Positions 1 to 9,786 of a stretch of DNA of 64,000 nt are shown one piece after another. The DNA is from an uncultured Prevotellaceae bacterium (lineage in GTDB: Bacteria > Bacteroidota > Bacteroidia > Bacteroidales > Bacteroidaceae): the NCBI GenBank assembly GCA_902774815.1, contig CACYJV010000005.1, positions 124,001-188,000 on the forward strand, read 5' to 3'. Below the pieces are notes generated by a model, which was not told where the DNA came from, did no database searches, and worked only from the letters and a program-made list of their open reading frames with translations. The translations under genes were made by a program, and so were the position numbers. Within the stretch, counting starts at the first letter, position 1. Each line of letters starts with the position of its first letter.

Positions 1-2195
1 CACTCGTTCTTGATGTCGCCAAGGGCCACTTCGAGACGAAGCTGCTGCGGTTCTTTGAACATATAGAGAGGCAGTTGTATGGTGCCAACGTGCTGGCAGT
101 TGCCCAATCCATAATACCGAGATGGGAAGCTACCGCCCACAAGCACCTCACCGAAAGTTGTGCTGACGGTCCACGTCACCTCACGTTCCAACGGTTCGAA
201 ATAGTTAGCCAGCTCGACATCAGCACGTAACTGCTCCACATTGGTATATATGAGTTTCTCCATGCGCACAAGGGGCACTATTCCGTTACAGAAACGACTG
301 AACTCCCGAGCGTTGGTGTAGCCCTTATCGTCCCAAAACACATCGACAACACCCGTGAGTGCCGTGCCCTGACCAGGGAAGTCGTTGAGCCCCAACAGCT
401 CAAAACCACCGAAATCCTTCGTGCGAAGGGCAGCCTCGATATCGGCCTTATAGCAAAGCGTCTGCAAGCGCCCAGATGCAATGAGGAAACTGTCTTCATA
501 GGCCTGCAGCCCATTGTCGCGCAGGCGGTCACGGAAAATCTCGAAGTTGCGAGCGCGGTAGGCACCCGTGTATTTCTTTATCTCCCGGAAGTTAGGATAG
601 ACACACCACTGGCCTATCTCATGGCTGATCATGGGCTGGCTGAAGCGGCTGGTGTAGTCATGCCAATCGTATGCGGTCGATGGTGGCTGACTGTTGATGA
701 TGCTTTTCAGGCCCTGCCCCCATTGCTGGATGCGCGGTGTGGGGTCTGAAAGGAAGTCGCTCTCGACAATATTGGGCCATCCTGCTGCCGTGGTGTATAT
801 ATGGCGAGGATCCTGCTGCTGATAGTGCAGGACAAACTTGCGCAAGTACTCCGCCGTATTCTTGCCACCCGGCTCGTTGCCGTAGGACATCATGCAGAAC
901 GATGGATGGTTGCCGTATGCCCGCAGGATGGCATCTGCCTCCTGATAGATGAAAGCATCGATGGGCTTGCCATCGCCGAGTGTCGTCGATTGATTTGCCC
1001 ATGAGGAACACTCCACATAGCAGTAGATTCCCATCTCATCGGCCACGGAGAAAGCCACTTCAGGCGGGCACCACGAATGGAAGCGCACGTGGTTGAGACC
1101 ATACTTCTTATAGACACGAAACACACGCTGCCAATAAGCCTTGTCGAATGAAGGATAACCCGTCAGCGGAAAGGTGCAGCAGTCAACATTGCCTCGCATG
1201 AAGACGGGATGACCGTTGAGGGTGAGCACACCATTGCGATTCTCCCACTGGCGCACGCCAAAGCGGATGCTCTTGTCGTGACGTGACTCCTTCGACTGCA
1301 CAATGGCTGTCAGCCGGTAGAGTCGTGGATGGAACTCATCCCAAGGCTGCATATCAGCAGGCATTGGCAACATTTCTTCCACTTCGGTTCGGCCCACGCC
1401 AAAGCGATGCTCTTTTCGCTTGCCGCCAAGGTAGAGGAATGCCTTCTGTGCCTTTCGGCCCTGGTTGTCGACGACGACCTTTACCCGCAACTCACGGCGA
1501 TTCAGGTCGGGGTAGACATCGAGTTGGTCGATATGGAGCAAAGGACGCGCCTTGAGAACCATCTCGCCCGCAATCCCGTTCCAATTGCCCTGCGTGTTGT
1601 CACTCACGCTATGTGCGTTCTCACCGGGGTCTATGTCGTGAATACGATTGTCGACACGCACCGTCAGCACATGCTTACCAGGCGTGAGCACACCGGTAAG
1701 GTCGTAATTCTGAGGTGCACAAAGGTCGTTGCGCTGTCCCACCAGCCGGCCATCGACGTAAAGCGTAGTCAGCCAGTGGCAACGTTCGAAGGTGAGTAGA
1801 ATGGACTTCTGTTTCCAACTCTTGGGGATGACCACCTCACGTTGATACTCGGCCTCGCCCACGAAATACTTCTCGGGTTGCAGGATAAATGGAACCTTGA
1901 TGTTGCCTGTCTGGCGATAGCGCTCGTAGGCCGGGGATTTGTAGTAGGGGTTGTGCTCGTCAATCTGCATCAGCCAGGGTGTGGCAACAGTTATGTCGTC
2001 GCCAAGATGGTTCGTAAGCATGGAGCCAGGCAACTGGCAGATGGCATCAATGCCATCTGCCTTGATATGCCAAGGACCGGCGAGATCGATAGACTCCTGA
2101 GCCGTGGCGGTTCCATAGCAAACGACACACAGAAGGGAGAAGATGAGGTGCCTATAGTTCATAGCGCTAAGTGGTAATAAGAGTATCCTGTTCAT
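1..2195 (-). CDS. Glycoside hydrolase family 2 protein (beta-galactosidase/beta-glucuronidase-like), C-terminus outside window
   Basis: Secreted exo-glycosidase of the GH2 clan. Reading leftwards from the ATG at 2195, about 731 codons are open to the window edge. A hydrophobic signal peptide ends near TATAQ. It is followed by a jelly-roll sugar-binding domain (about residues 35-200), an Ig-like domain and a TIM barrel with the GH2 signature HVRFHSWCPPEAAF. The acid/base is E441 in SYGNEPGG and the nucleophile is E526 in SHEIGQW. The ATG overlaps the GH35 stop codon as ATGA, so the two genes are probably co-translated; an alternative ATG at 2162 gives a cleaner signal peptide. Family and catalytic residues are clear, but substrate (galactoside, glucuronide, mannoside) cannot be decided from sequence. 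Galactoside is favoured only because of the GH35 neighbour. Confidence 0.88.
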   Translation of the reverse strand, partial: MNRILLLPLSAMNYRHLIFSLLCVVCYGTATAQESIDLAGPWHIKADGIDAICQLPGSMLTNHLGDDITVATPWLMQIDEHNPYYKSPAYERYRQTGNIKVPFILQPEKYFVGEAEYQREVVIPKSWKQKSILLTFERCHWLTTLYVDGRLVGQRNDLCAPQNYDLTGVLTPGKHVLTVRVDNRIHDIDPGENAHSVSDNTQGNWNGIAGEMVLKARPLLHIDQLDVYPDLNRRELRVKVVVDNQGRKAQKAFLYLGGKRKEHRFGVGRTEVEEMLPMPADMQPWDEFHPRLYRLTAIVQSKESRHDKSIRFGVRQWENRNGVLTLNGHPVFMRGNVDCCTFPLTGYPSFDKAYWQRVFRVYKKYGLNHVRFHSWCPPEVAFSVADEMGIYCYVECSSWANQSTTLGDGKPIDAFIYQEADAILRAYGNHPSFCMMSYGNEPGGKNTAEYLRKFVLHYQQQDPRHIYTTAAGWPNIVESDFLSDPTPRIQQWGQGLKSIINSQPPSTAYDWHDYTSRFSQPMISHEIGQWCVYPNFREIKKYTGAYRARNFEIFRDRLRDNGLQAYEDSFLIASGRLQTLCYKADIEAALRTKDFGGFELLGLNDFPGQGTALTGVVDVFWDDKGYTNAREFSRFCNGIVPLVRMEKLIYTNVEQLRADVELANYFEPLEREVTWTVSTTFGEVLVGGSFPSRYYGLGNCQHVGTIQLPLYMFKEPQQLRLEVALGDIKNE

Positions 2196-4279
2196 AGTCC
2201 CTGATATGTGATGATTACGTTGTTTACTTGTTCGCCAGGTGTGGTGTCAGCCTCACGGGGGAAGTAGATAGGCATGTTCTCCTGCAGAGGCAGGATGCGG
2301 AGTTCAAGTTCCATGGTGCCAGCAGGCAATCGCCAAAGGCCATAGAGCATCGGACGACCGTTGTAGAAATTGTCGGCGATGAGTTGCCCGTTGCAATAGA
2401 GGCGGGCCACATCACCGCGGTAGTCAATCTGAAGTAGCCGGCGATACTTGGCGACGGCTTCATTGGGCACGCGGATACGATAGACAGCAGCCTGTTCGAA
2501 GTCTTCGTCCGTAGGCTCCTCAGCCACCTTGTTTACTCCCATGGAAATGGTACGCAGCGGTCCTGCCTCGCGTACTTTTTCGCAAATGGCACCCAGCCCA
2601 ATATCTTCTTGCGGTGTCTCATTGAGGAAGAGGTGTTCGGCATCCTCAGTTGAGAGCAGATAGATGTTCTGCCAGACGGGCTTTTCCATGCCCCGAGCCT
2701 TCACATTGCACAGCGTCTTACCATTTTCGAGAACGATAGTGGTTGGGATGCCCTTGATTTGCTGCATATAAATCTTGCCATTGCGCTTGGCAACCAGCTG
2801 CGCCGTGGCATAGCGAATGCCATCGACGTTCACGGGCAGGATGCACATCGCCCCGGCAGGGATGGTCAGTTTGGGCAATTTCACGCCACACACCTCCAAC
2901 TGCACATTTCGCTTCGCGCTGAGGTTTTGCAAACGCTCGTAGTTGTTGACGAAGATGAAACCGCTACCATCCTTTTCGCGGACTGACCAACGCAGGTGCG
3001 AGTCGTCACCCTTCTCTATTTCCTGCTCGCAGGGAAAGCGAGCCTCCATCGGAGCCAGCAACTCGGCATAGTCGTGCATGAACAGGTGCAGCGGGCGCAA
3101 CATGTAGTAATGTGGATTCTTCTGGCCAAACTCGCCAAGCGGTGCCTGGAAATCGTAGTTCTTCACCGGCATGTCGTTATAGTTGGTCGCCAGCGTGCGC
3201 TGCATCTCATTCAACCAGGTCAAGCCATCGGGATTCGTACCTCCGTGATACATGTAGTAGCCCAAAAGGTTTGATCCCGAACCGAGTTTCACCAGCGCCA
3301 TCGAATAGGCATCCTCCGGATAGAGATAGGGACGGCGATGATAGGCGGTCATCATGCCACCACCCAGTTCGCAGGTGAAGTAAGGGTAGGCCCCACCCCT
3401 GCCTTCTCCGAGGGGAGAGGAAGAGTTGTCGACGGACTGGGTTGCGCCGAGTGCACCCATGTTCTCGCCTTTGTCGGAAGGAGCCCGGAAGTTGAATGCC
3501 TTGTAATAACTCCCTGCGGTTTCCTTGAGAGAGCGCTCCCAAAAACCATCGGCATAGTCGCCATAGAGCGGCAGCAACTCGCCATAAGGAACAGGTGTGG
3601 CAAGCTCAGGCCAACCCGTCCGTGTGTAGAACGGCAGGTCATAACCTATGTTCAGCGCTATCTGCTTGAGTGCCATGAGGTAAGAACCGCGACCACGGTA
3701 TTCATTGTCGAACTGACAGGCCATGACAGGACCGCCATCTTTCCATTGCAATCCCTGCACCTGAGTGAAGATCTGCCGATAAAGGCGCTCCACATAGAAG
3801 AGGAAACGCGGGTCTTCGGACCGCATGCGGATAGGCTTACCAGTCCCCTCTCCTTCGGGGAGGGTTAGGGAGGGGTTCCACATCCAATCGGGGATACCGC
3901 CACACCGCACCTCACCATGACAGAACGGACCGATGCGCAGTACAACAGGCATCTGCTCGTCCTTGCAAACCTCAAGGAAGGCACGCAGGTTGCGTTGCCC
4001 GTCCCAGCGGAACACGCCTTCCTGCTCCTCGATGTGGTTCCAGAACACATACGTGGCAATGATGGTCACGCCACCATCTTTCATCTTCCTGACTTCCTGC
4101 CGCCATTCGCCCTGTGGCACTCGCGAATAGTGTATCTCGCCCATCACCGGACAAACGCGCTGCCCGTCTATCATAAGGCTATAGGAATCCCATGTTACCG
4201 GTTTCCCGAAGTCGGAAGCCCATGCTCCAGCAAACACCGTCATGAACAGCGATGCCACTACCAGTAGTCTTTTATTCAT
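2192..4279 (-). CDS. Glycoside hydrolase family 35 beta-galactosidase
   Basis: 695-residue secreted beta-galactosidase. The signal peptide is residues 1-21 (ending GAWA), followed by the GH35 TIM barrel. The acid/base is E193 in FDNEYRG (the usual form is ENEYG, so the preceding Glu is Asp here) and the nucleophile is E304 in TCELGGG. It probably trims terminal beta-galactose from host or plant glycans in the periplasm or at the cell surface. Two short proline/glycine-rich stretches, residues about 135-146 (SLTLPEGEG) and 286-297 (SSPLGEGRGGAY), are translations of the family A palindromic repeat and look like in-frame insertions in surface loops, the second only seven residues before the nucleophile. 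It is the first gene of a leftward operon with the GH2 gene. Confidence 0.93.
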   Translation of the reverse strand: MNKRLLVVASLFMTVFAGAWASDFGKPVTWDSYSLMIDGQRVCPVMGEIHYSRVPQGEWRQEVRKMKDGGVTIIATYVFWNHIEEQEGVFRWDGQRNLRAFLEVCKDEQMPVVLRIGPFCHGEVRCGGIPDWMWNPSLTLPEGEGTGKPIRMRSEDPRFLFYVERLYRQIFTQVQGLQWKDGGPVMACQFDNEYRGRGSYLMALKQIALNIGYDLPFYTRTGWPELATPVPYGELLPLYGDYADGFWERSLKETAGSYYKAFNFRAPSDKGENMGALGATQSVDNSSSPLGEGRGGAYPYFTCELGGGMMTAYHRRPYLYPEDAYSMALVKLGSGSNLLGYYMYHGGTNPDGLTWLNEMQRTLATNYNDMPVKNYDFQAPLGEFGQKNPHYYMLRPLHLFMHDYAELLAPMEARFPCEQEIEKGDDSHLRWSVREKDGSGFIFVNNYERLQNLSAKRNVQLEVCGVKLPKLTIPAGAMCILPVNVDGIRYATAQLVAKRNGKIYMQQIKGIPTTIVLENGKTLCNVKARGMEKPVWQNIYLLSTEDAEHLFLNETPQEDIGLGAICEKVREAGPLRTISMGVNKVAEEPTDEDFEQAAVYRIRVPNEAVAKYRRLLQIDYRGDVARLYCNGQLIADNFYNGRPMLYGLWRLPAGTMELELRILPLQENMPIYFPREADTTPGEQVNNVIITYQGL
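3389..3425. repeat. Family A palindromic repeat inside GH35 gene (copy 1)
   Basis: GC-rich palindrome of the CCCCTCCC/GGGAGGGG type with a GGGGT tail. It is read in frame as SSPLGEGRGGAY just before the catalytic nucleophile of the beta-galactosidase. Confidence 0.75.
3842..3875. repeat. Family A palindromic repeat inside GH35 gene (copy 2)
   Basis: Same repeat family, centred on CTCTCCTTCGGGGAGGG and read in frame as NPSLTLPEGEG between the conserved segments IPDWM and KPIRMRS. Confidence 0.75.
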
Positions 4280-4300
4280 GCTTTAGCAGTTATTTTTCTG

Positions 4301-4308
4301 CAAAGTTA
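4301..4308 (-). promoter_or_regulatory. Putative Bacteroidota -7 box for the GH35/GH2 operon
   Basis: TAACTTTG on the minus strand matches the TAnnTTTG -7 consensus of Bacteroidota sigma-70 promoters, 21 bases upstream of the GH35 ATG. No convincing -33 element was seen. Confidence 0.45.
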
Positions 4309-4351
4309 AGCATTTTTTCTGAATAACCTTTCTCTTTTCACTTTTTCTTTG

Positions 4352-4359
4352 TATCTTTG
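4352..4359 (+). promoter_or_regulatory. Putative Bacteroidota -7 box for lysS
   Basis: TATCTTTG matches TAnnTTTG, 30 bases before the chosen lysS ATG at 4390. It lies downstream of the start of the longer open frame (4357 is inside the box), which supports the internal ATG as the true start. It diverges from the GH35 promoter. Confidence 0.5.
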
Positions 4360-4389
4360 CAGTTGCTTATAAGTACTTATTATATTTTT

Positions 4390-6189
4390 ATGAACATACT
4401 TGAACTGAGCGAACAGGAGATTGTTCGCAGACAATGTCTTCAGGAACTGCGTCAGATGGGCATCAACCCCTACCCTGCCGCAGAATATCCGACGAATGCT
4501 TTCAGCACAGAAATCAGAAATAACGTAGAGAATGGCACGTGGAAAATCGATGTCGCCGAAGGCGAGGAGCCCCTGGCTGCCGAACAGCTGCCACAGGTGT
4601 GCATCGCAGGCCGCATGATGAGCCGCCGCGTGATGGGTAAGGCATCTTTTGCCGAGGTACAAGACTCGAAAGGCCGTATCCAAGTCTACGTGTCGCGCGA
4701 CGAACTGTGTCCCGACGAAAACAAAGATATGTACAACGTGGTGTTCAAGCGCCTGCTCGACATCGGCGATTTCATTGGTGTGAAGGGTTACGTGTTCCGT
4801 ACACAGACGGGCGAAATCTCGGTTCATGCCAAGGAACTCACGCTGCTGTCGAAATCGCTGAAGCCCCTTCCCATCGTGAAGTACAAGGATGGCGTTGCCT
4901 ACGACAAATTTGACGATCCCGAACTGCGTTATCGTCAGCGTTATGTCGACCTCGTAGTGAACGAGGGCGTGAAGGACACGTTCCTGCAGCGCGCCACTGT
5001 ACTGCGTACTATGCGCAAGGTGCTCGACGAGGCCGGCTACACCGAAGTGGAGACTCCGACACTGCAGATGATAGCAGGAGGTGCTTCGGCACGTCCGTTC
5101 ATCACGCATTTCAATGCCCTGAACCAGGACATGTACATGCGCATCGCCACCGAACTCTATCTGAAGCGTCTCATCGTGGGTGGTTTCGAGGGTGTCTATG
5201 AAATCGGAAAGAACTTCCGCAACGAAGGCATGGACCGCAATCACAACCCAGAGTTCACCTGCATGGAACTCTACGTGCAGTACAAGGACTACAACTGGAT
5301 GATGTCGTTCACAGAAAAGTTGCTCGAGACCATCTGCATCGCCGTCAACGGCAAGCCCGAGCGCGAAATCGACGGACAAGTCATCTCGTTCAAGGCTCCT
5401 TACCGCCGTCTGCCCATCCTTGATGCCATCAAGGAGAAGACGGGATTCGACTGCGACGGCAAGTCTGAAGAGGAGATTCGTGCCTTCTGTAAGGAAAAGG
5501 GCATGGACGTCGACGAGACCATGGGCAAGGGCAAACTTATCGATGAGCTCTTCGGTGAGTTCTGTGAGGGCACCTTCATCCAGCCGACCTTTATCACGGA
5601 CTACCCCGTTGAGATGTCGCCGCTGACGAAGATGCACCGCTCGAAGCCCGGACTGACTGAGCGTTTCGAACTGATGGTGAACGGCAAGGAACTGGCCAAT
5701 GCCTACTCCGAGCTGAACGACCCCATCGACCAGGAGGAGCGTTTCATCGAACAGATGCGTTTGGCCGACAAGGGCGACGACGAGGCCATGATTATCGACC
5801 AGGACTTCCTGCGCGCCCTGCAGTATGGCATGCCGCCCACCTCAGGTATCGGCATCGGCATCGACCGCCTCGTCATGCTTATGACGGGTAAGACGTTCAT
5901 CCAGGAGGTGCTGTTCTTCCCACAGATGAAGCCCGAGAAGAAGATGCCGCAGAGCACCATCCAGGAATGGGAAGCCATCGGCGTGCCCGAGGATTGGGCT
6001 TACGTGCTGCGTAAGGCTGGTTTCAACCTCATCAGCGACATCGCCAAAGAAAAAGCACAGGGCTTGCAGCAGAAGATTGGCGAAATCAACAAGAAGTACA
6101 AGCTCGGTTACGAGCGTCCCAGCCTCGATGCCATCCAAGCCTGGATTGACGCTTCAGCCCAGCTCTCAACTCTAAACTCTCAACTCTAA
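4390..6189 (+). CDS. lysS: Lysyl-tRNA synthetase (class II)
   Basis: Charges tRNA-Lys with lysine using ATP. The start at 4390 ([15 protein letters not shown]) is preferred over the in-frame ATG at 4357, which overlaps the promoter box. An N-terminal OB-fold anticodon-binding domain (about residues 50-170) is followed by the class II catalytic core with motif 2 ([15 protein letters not shown]) and motif 3 ([15 protein letters not shown]). A C-terminal extension of about 70 residues after the core (from [16 protein letters not shown]) is usual for Bacteroidota enzymes. The last residues, [10 protein letters not shown], and the stop codon are made of the simple AACTCTAAACTC repeat (family C), which continues into the gap before gpsA, so the native C-terminus was probably altered by the repeat. 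Confidence 0.97.
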   Translation: MNILELSEQEIVRRQCLQELRQMGINPYPAAEYPTNAFSTEIRNNVENGTWKIDVAEGEEPLAAEQLPQVCIAGRMMSRRVMGKASFAEVQDSKGRIQVYVSRDELCPDENKDMYNVVFKRLLDIGDFIGVKGYVFRTQTGEISVHAKELTLLSKSLKPLPIVKYKDGVAYDKFDDPELRYRQRYVDLVVNEGVKDTFLQRATVLRTMRKVLDEAGYTEVETPTLQMIAGGASARPFITHFNALNQDMYMRIATELYLKRLIVGGFEGVYEIGKNFRNEGMDRNHNPEFTCMELYVQYKDYNWMMSFTEKLLETICIAVNGKPEREIDGQVISFKAPYRRLPILDAIKEKTGFDCDGKSEEEIRAFCKEKGMDVDETMGKGKLIDELFGEFCEGTFIQPTFITDYPVEMSPLTKMHRSKPGLTERFELMVNGKELANAYSELNDPIDQEERFIEQMRLADKGDDEAMIIDQDFLRALQYGMPPTSGIGIGIDRLVMLMTGKTFIQEVLFFPQMKPEKKMPQSTIQEWEAIGVPEDWAYVLRKAGFNLISDIAKEKAQGLQQKIGEINKKYKLGYERPSLDAIQAWIDASAQLSTLNSQL

Positions 6190-6200
6190 ACTCCCAACTC
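6160..6200. repeat. Family C AACTCTAA-type simple repeat
   Basis: Tandem CTCAACTCTAAA units. They supply the end of lysS, its stop codon and the short lysS-gpsA spacer. Confidence 0.7.
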
Positions 6201-6204
6201 TCCC

Positions 6205-7200
6205 GTGTATAGCTGCGGTAAGATAGCCATCATTGGCGGAGGCTCGTGGGCTACGGCCATTGCCAAGATTGTGGTGAGCCACACTCACCACATCGGGTGG
6301 TATATGCGACGCGACGACCGCATCGAAGACTTCCGGCGTTTGGGTCACAACCCTGCTTATCTGGTCAGCGTCCACTTCAATACCGATGAGATCTACTTCT
6401 CGTCCGACCTGAACAAGATTGCACAGGCTTACGACACGCTGGTGTTCGTCACGCCATCGCCCTACCTGAAGAATCACCTGAAAAAGCTGAAGACACGACT
6501 GCGCGATAAGTTTGTCATCACGGCCATCAAAGGTATCGTTCCCGACGAGAACCTGTCGTGCTCGGAGTATTTCCATCAGGTGTTCGACGTGCCGTACGAG
6601 AACCTTGCCTGCATTGGCGGACCCTCTCATGCTGAGGAAGTGGCCCTTGAGCGACTGTCGTATCTCACCATTGGCTGTGCCGATCTGGAAAAGGCACAAG
6701 CCTTTGCCGACGTGCTGACGAGCGAATTCATCAAGACCAAGACCTCGAGCGACGTCATCGGTATTGAATATTCGTCGGTGCTGAAGAACGTCTATGCCAT
6801 CGCCGCCGGCATCTGTTCGGGACTGAAGTATGGCGACAACTTCCAGGCAGTGCTCATGGCCAATGCCGTTCAGGAGATGTCGCGCTTCATGACCGCCATC
6901 CACCCCATCGAGCGTAGTGTCTACGATAGTGTCTATCTGGGCGACCTGCTCGTGACAGGCTATTCCAACTTCTCGCGCAACCGAACCTTCGGTACGATGA
7001 TCGGAAAGGGCTACTCCGTGAAGTCTGCACAGATTGAAATGGAAATGATAGCCGAGGGCTACTTCGGCACGAAGTGCATGAAGGAAATCAACCGACGTAT
7101 GCACGTCAACATGCCTATTCTTGACGCTGTCTACAACATCCTCTACGAGCGCATCTCGCCACAGATTGAAATCAAACTCCTCACCGACTCGTTCCGCTAA
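6205..7200 (+). CDS. gpsA: Glycerol-3-phosphate dehydrogenase [NAD(P)+]
   Basis: Reduces dihydroxyacetone phosphate to sn-glycerol-3-phosphate for phospholipid synthesis in the cytoplasm. It has 331 residues, close to the family length. The N-terminal Rossmann motif is IAIIGGGSWATAIAK, followed by GGPSHAEEVAL and the catalytic-domain segment LKNVYAIAAG; NFSRNRTFG carries the substrate-binding Arg. The start is GTG (6205), only 15 bases after the lysS stop, with that spacer made of family C repeat, so the two are probably co-transcribed. Confidence 0.95.
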   Translation: MYSCGKIAIIGGGSWATAIAKIVVSHTHHIGWYMRRDDRIEDFRRLGHNPAYLVSVHFNTDEIYFSSDLNKIAQAYDTLVFVTPSPYLKNHLKKLKTRLRDKFVITAIKGIVPDENLSCSEYFHQVFDVPYENLACIGGPSHAEEVALERLSYLTIGCADLEKAQAFADVLTSEFIKTKTSSDVIGIEYSSVLKNVYAIAAGICSGLKYGDNFQAVLMANAVQEMSRFMTAIHPIERSVYDSVYLGDLLVTGYSNFSRNRTFGTMIGKGYSVKSAQIEMEMIAEGYFGTKCMKEINRRMHVNMPILDAVYNILYERISPQIEIKLLTDSFR

Positions 7201-7259
7201 CCATGTGGACAAGTCGGCTTTTTATATGCCAGATTTTATAAAATCAATTAGTTTACAAT

Positions 7260-8612
7260 ATGAACAACTTGAAACTTGACATCTCAAAGGCTGCGTGCTT
7301 CCTCGCTGAAGGCGCAGTGAAGGCTTTCGAGCCGAAGGTTAAAGAGGCACAGCAGGCATTGGAGAACGGCACGTGCCCAGGTAATGATTTCCTCGGATGG
7401 CTGCATCTGCCCAGCAGCATCACGACCGAATTCCTCGACGAGGTACAGGCTGTGGCTGACACATTGCGCGAAAAGTGCGAAGTGGTCGTTGTGGCTGGCA
7501 TCGGCGGTAGCTATCTCGGCGCACGCGCCGTCATCGAAGCGCTCGGCAACACGTTTGGCTGGCTGGTTCAGGACGGGAAAAACCCAGTCATCCTCTTCGC
7601 TGGCAACAACATTGGCGAGGACTATCTGTTCGAACTCACTGAATATCTGAAAGGCAAGCGCTTCGGCGTCATCAACATCTCGAAGAGTGGCACTACTACT
7701 GAGACTGCCCTGACCTTCCGCCTGCTGAAGAAGCAGTGCGAGGCCCAGATGGGCAAGGAAGAGGCCAAGCATGTCATCGTGGCCGTTACCGATGCCAAGC
7801 GTGGTGCAGCCCGCACCTGCGCCGACAAGGAAGGCTACAAGTCGTTCGTCATCCCCGACAACGTGGGAGGTCGCTTCTCGGTGCTCACACCGGTAGGCCT
7901 GCTGCCCATCGCTTGCGCTGGTTTCGACATCAAACAGCTCGTGCTCGGAGCTCAGGACATGGAGCGTGCTTGTGGCAAGGACGTGCCCTTCGACGAGAAC
8001 CCCGCCGCTCAATATGCTGCCGTGCGCAACGGTCTCTACCAGAACGGCAAGAAGATTGAGATCATGGTGAACTACCAGCCGAAACTGCATTTCATCGCTG
8101 AGTGGTGGAAACAGCTCTATGGCGAATCGGAAGGCAAGGACAACCTGGGCATCTTCCCCGCTTCGTGCGACTTCACGACCGACCTGCACTCCATGGGCCA
8201 GTGGATTCAGGAGGGCGAGCGTACCATCTTCGAGACTGTCATCAGCGTTGAGCAACCTGATCATCAGGTTGACTTCCCCTTCGACGAGGAAAACCTCGAC
8301 GGACTGAACTTCCTGGCTGGCAAACGCGTCGACGAGGTGAACAAGATGGCCGAGCTCGGCACTCGTCTGGCTCACGTCGATGGTGGCGTGCCTAACATCC
8401 GCATCAGTGTTCCTTGCCTGAATGAATACTACATTGGTCAGCTCATCTACTTCTTCGAGATTGGCTGTGGCATTAGCGGCAACGTGCTCGGTGTGAACCC
8501 GTTCAACCAGCCTGGCGTAGAGGCATACAAGAAGAATATGTTTGCCCTGCTCAACAAGCCTGGCTACGAGGCTGAGTCGAAAGCCATTCAGGAACGACTT
8601 GCCCAAGAGTAA
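7260..8612 (+). CDS. pgi: Glucose-6-phosphate isomerase
   Basis: Interconverts glucose-6-phosphate and fructose-6-phosphate. Its 450 residues match the shorter bacterial form. Sugar-isomerase motifs are present: [11 protein letters not shown], the phosphate-binding [34 protein letters not shown], and the C-terminal [14 protein letters not shown] with the catalytic Lys. It supplies fructose-6-phosphate, the entry point to the GDP-mannose and UDP-GlcNAc needed by the polysaccharide locus downstream in the window. Confidence 0.97.
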   Translation: MNNLKLDISKAACFLAEGAVKAFEPKVKEAQQALENGTCPGNDFLGWLHLPSSITTEFLDEVQAVADTLREKCEVVVVAGIGGSYLGARAVIEALGNTFGWLVQDGKNPVILFAGNNIGEDYLFELTEYLKGKRFGVINISKSGTTTETALTFRLLKKQCEAQMGKEEAKHVIVAVTDAKRGAARTCADKEGYKSFVIPDNVGGRFSVLTPVGLLPIACAGFDIKQLVLGAQDMERACGKDVPFDENPAAQYAAVRNGLYQNGKKIEIMVNYQPKLHFIAEWWKQLYGESEGKDNLGIFPASCDFTTDLHSMGQWIQEGERTIFETVISVEQPDHQVDFPFDEENLDGLNFLAGKRVDEVNKMAELGTRLAHVDGGVPNIRISVPCLNEYYIGQLIYFFEIGCGISGNVLGVNPFNQPGVEAYKKNMFALLNKPGYEAESKAIQERLAQE

Positions 8613-8643
8613 TTAGTCAAAGAAAACTTGTATCGTCAGATTT

Positions 8644-8676
8644 CCTAGGAATCCTTTACCCCATTGGATTCCTAGG
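8644..8676. terminator. Perfect 11-bp hairpin after pgi
   Basis: CCTAGGAATCC (8644-8654) and GGATTCCTAGG (8666-8676) are perfect inverted repeats with an 11-nt loop. There is no T-run after the stem, so it may be a processing or stability hairpin rather than a classical terminator. Confidence 0.5.
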
Positions 8677-8694
8677 TTATCTGCATCAACAACT

Positions 8695-9786
8695 ATGGAA
8701 GAAGCTTTCAGCAAATACCTGTCGAAGCACGGCTTTCAGAAATTCCGCCCGAAAGCCGTGCTCTTCGACATGGATGGCGTTCTCTACGACTCCATGCCTC
8801 ATCATGCACAGGCATGGCAACAGGCCATGGCGCAGTATGGCATCACCATGACGCCAGCAGATGCCTATGCCACAGAGGGTGCAAGGGGCATCGATACCAT
8901 CCGTGCTATGGTCCTTCAGCAGCAGGGGCGCGACATCAGCCTCAACGAAGCACAAGCCATGTACGACACGAAGACACGACTCTTTCATGAGATGGGTGAA
9001 GCCCGCGTCTTCTATGGCGTGAAGGCCCTGATGCAGAAAATCACCGATAGCGGCATGCTCATAGGCGTAGTTACGGGCAGTGGCCAACGACCGCTGTTAC
9101 AACGGCTATTGACCGACTTCCGTGAGTTCCTCACTGACGATCATATCGTGACTGCCTACGACGTGAATCGCGGCAAACCTAACCCCGATCCCTATCTCAT
9201 GGGGATGCAGAAGCTAGGCAATCTGCAGCCATGGCAGACCATCGTCGTTGAAAATGCACCGTTAGGCATCCAAGCAGCCGTAGCAGCCCAATGCTTCACC
9301 ATAGCCGTCAACACGGGTCCCCTGCCCGATGAGCAGTTGCTCCAAGAGGGTGCCGACTTGCTGTTCCCCCACATGAACCTGCTCAACCGAATGTGGGAAA
9401 GCACAGTCATAGAGGGTGTCGCAGGACACAAGAGCTTCCAGACGATGTGGAATGACAATTACGAGACATTTCTAACGTTCCTGCGCAACCGCCATCGCCG
9501 TCCATCAAAATACAAGAGTGAAGAGTGGGACCTGGTCAACTGGTTGAAATATAACAAGAAGCTGCTGGCGGCCGACAAGATGCCGCCACAGCGCAAGGAA
9601 AAGTTCCTCTATCTGCTGGAGCTATGCCAGAAGTATCAACGTATCAATCAGCACCAATACGCCAATAAGCCAACTGCTACGCCAACTACTACGCCAACGC
9701 CAGAGCAAGTGCTCGATCAGGATAACGAACAACAGGAGAAGTCTTCCCCGACTTCATCGCAACTCTTCTTCGATTTCGATGACTGA
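8695..9786 (+). CDS. HAD-superfamily phosphatase (beta-phosphoglucomutase-like) with C-terminal helicase-associated-like domain
   Basis: 363 residues. The first 230 are a HAD subfamily I hydrolase: motif I DMDGVLYDS, motif II VVTGSGQ, the motif III Lys in GKPNPDPYL, and motif IV VVENAPLGI (Asn where VEDAP is usual). After the core, residues about 245-325 form a W...Y...FL...R.PSKY..E...L.NWLKYNKK pattern that resembles the helicase-associated (HA) domain, followed by a Thr/Pro/Gln-rich tail. The phosphatase substrate is unknown; the HA-like domain suggests nucleic-acid contact or regulation, but that is inference. The 3' end overlaps the next gene by 8 bases. Confidence 0.85.
   Translation: MEEAFSKYLSKHGFQKFRPKAVLFDMDGVLYDSMPHHAQAWQQAMAQYGITMTPADAYATEGARGIDTIRAMVLQQQGRDISLNEAQAMYDTKTRLFHEMGEARVFYGVKALMQKITDSGMLIGVVTGSGQRPLLQRLLTDFREFLTDDHIVTAYDVNRGKPNPDPYLMGMQKLGNLQPWQTIVVENAPLGIQAAVAAQCFTIAVNTGPLPDEQLLQEGADLLFPHMNLLNRMWESTVIEGVAGHKSFQTMWNDNYETFLTFLRNRHRRPSKYKSEEWDLVNWLKYNKKLLAADKMPPQRKEKFLYLLELCQKYQRINQHQYANKPTATPTTTPTPEQVLDQDNEQQEKSSPTSSQLFFDFDD

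Noticed and set aside
4306-5637. 443-codon open frame antisense to lysS
   Set aside because: It lies wholly on the opposite strand of a strongly conserved gene, its low-complexity His/Val-rich translation has no recognisable domain, and it arises from the GC-rich third positions of lysS.
7284-8606. 440-codon frame antisense to pgi
   Set aside because: Shadow of pgi; no domain, no promoter-like box, and the sense gene is complete.
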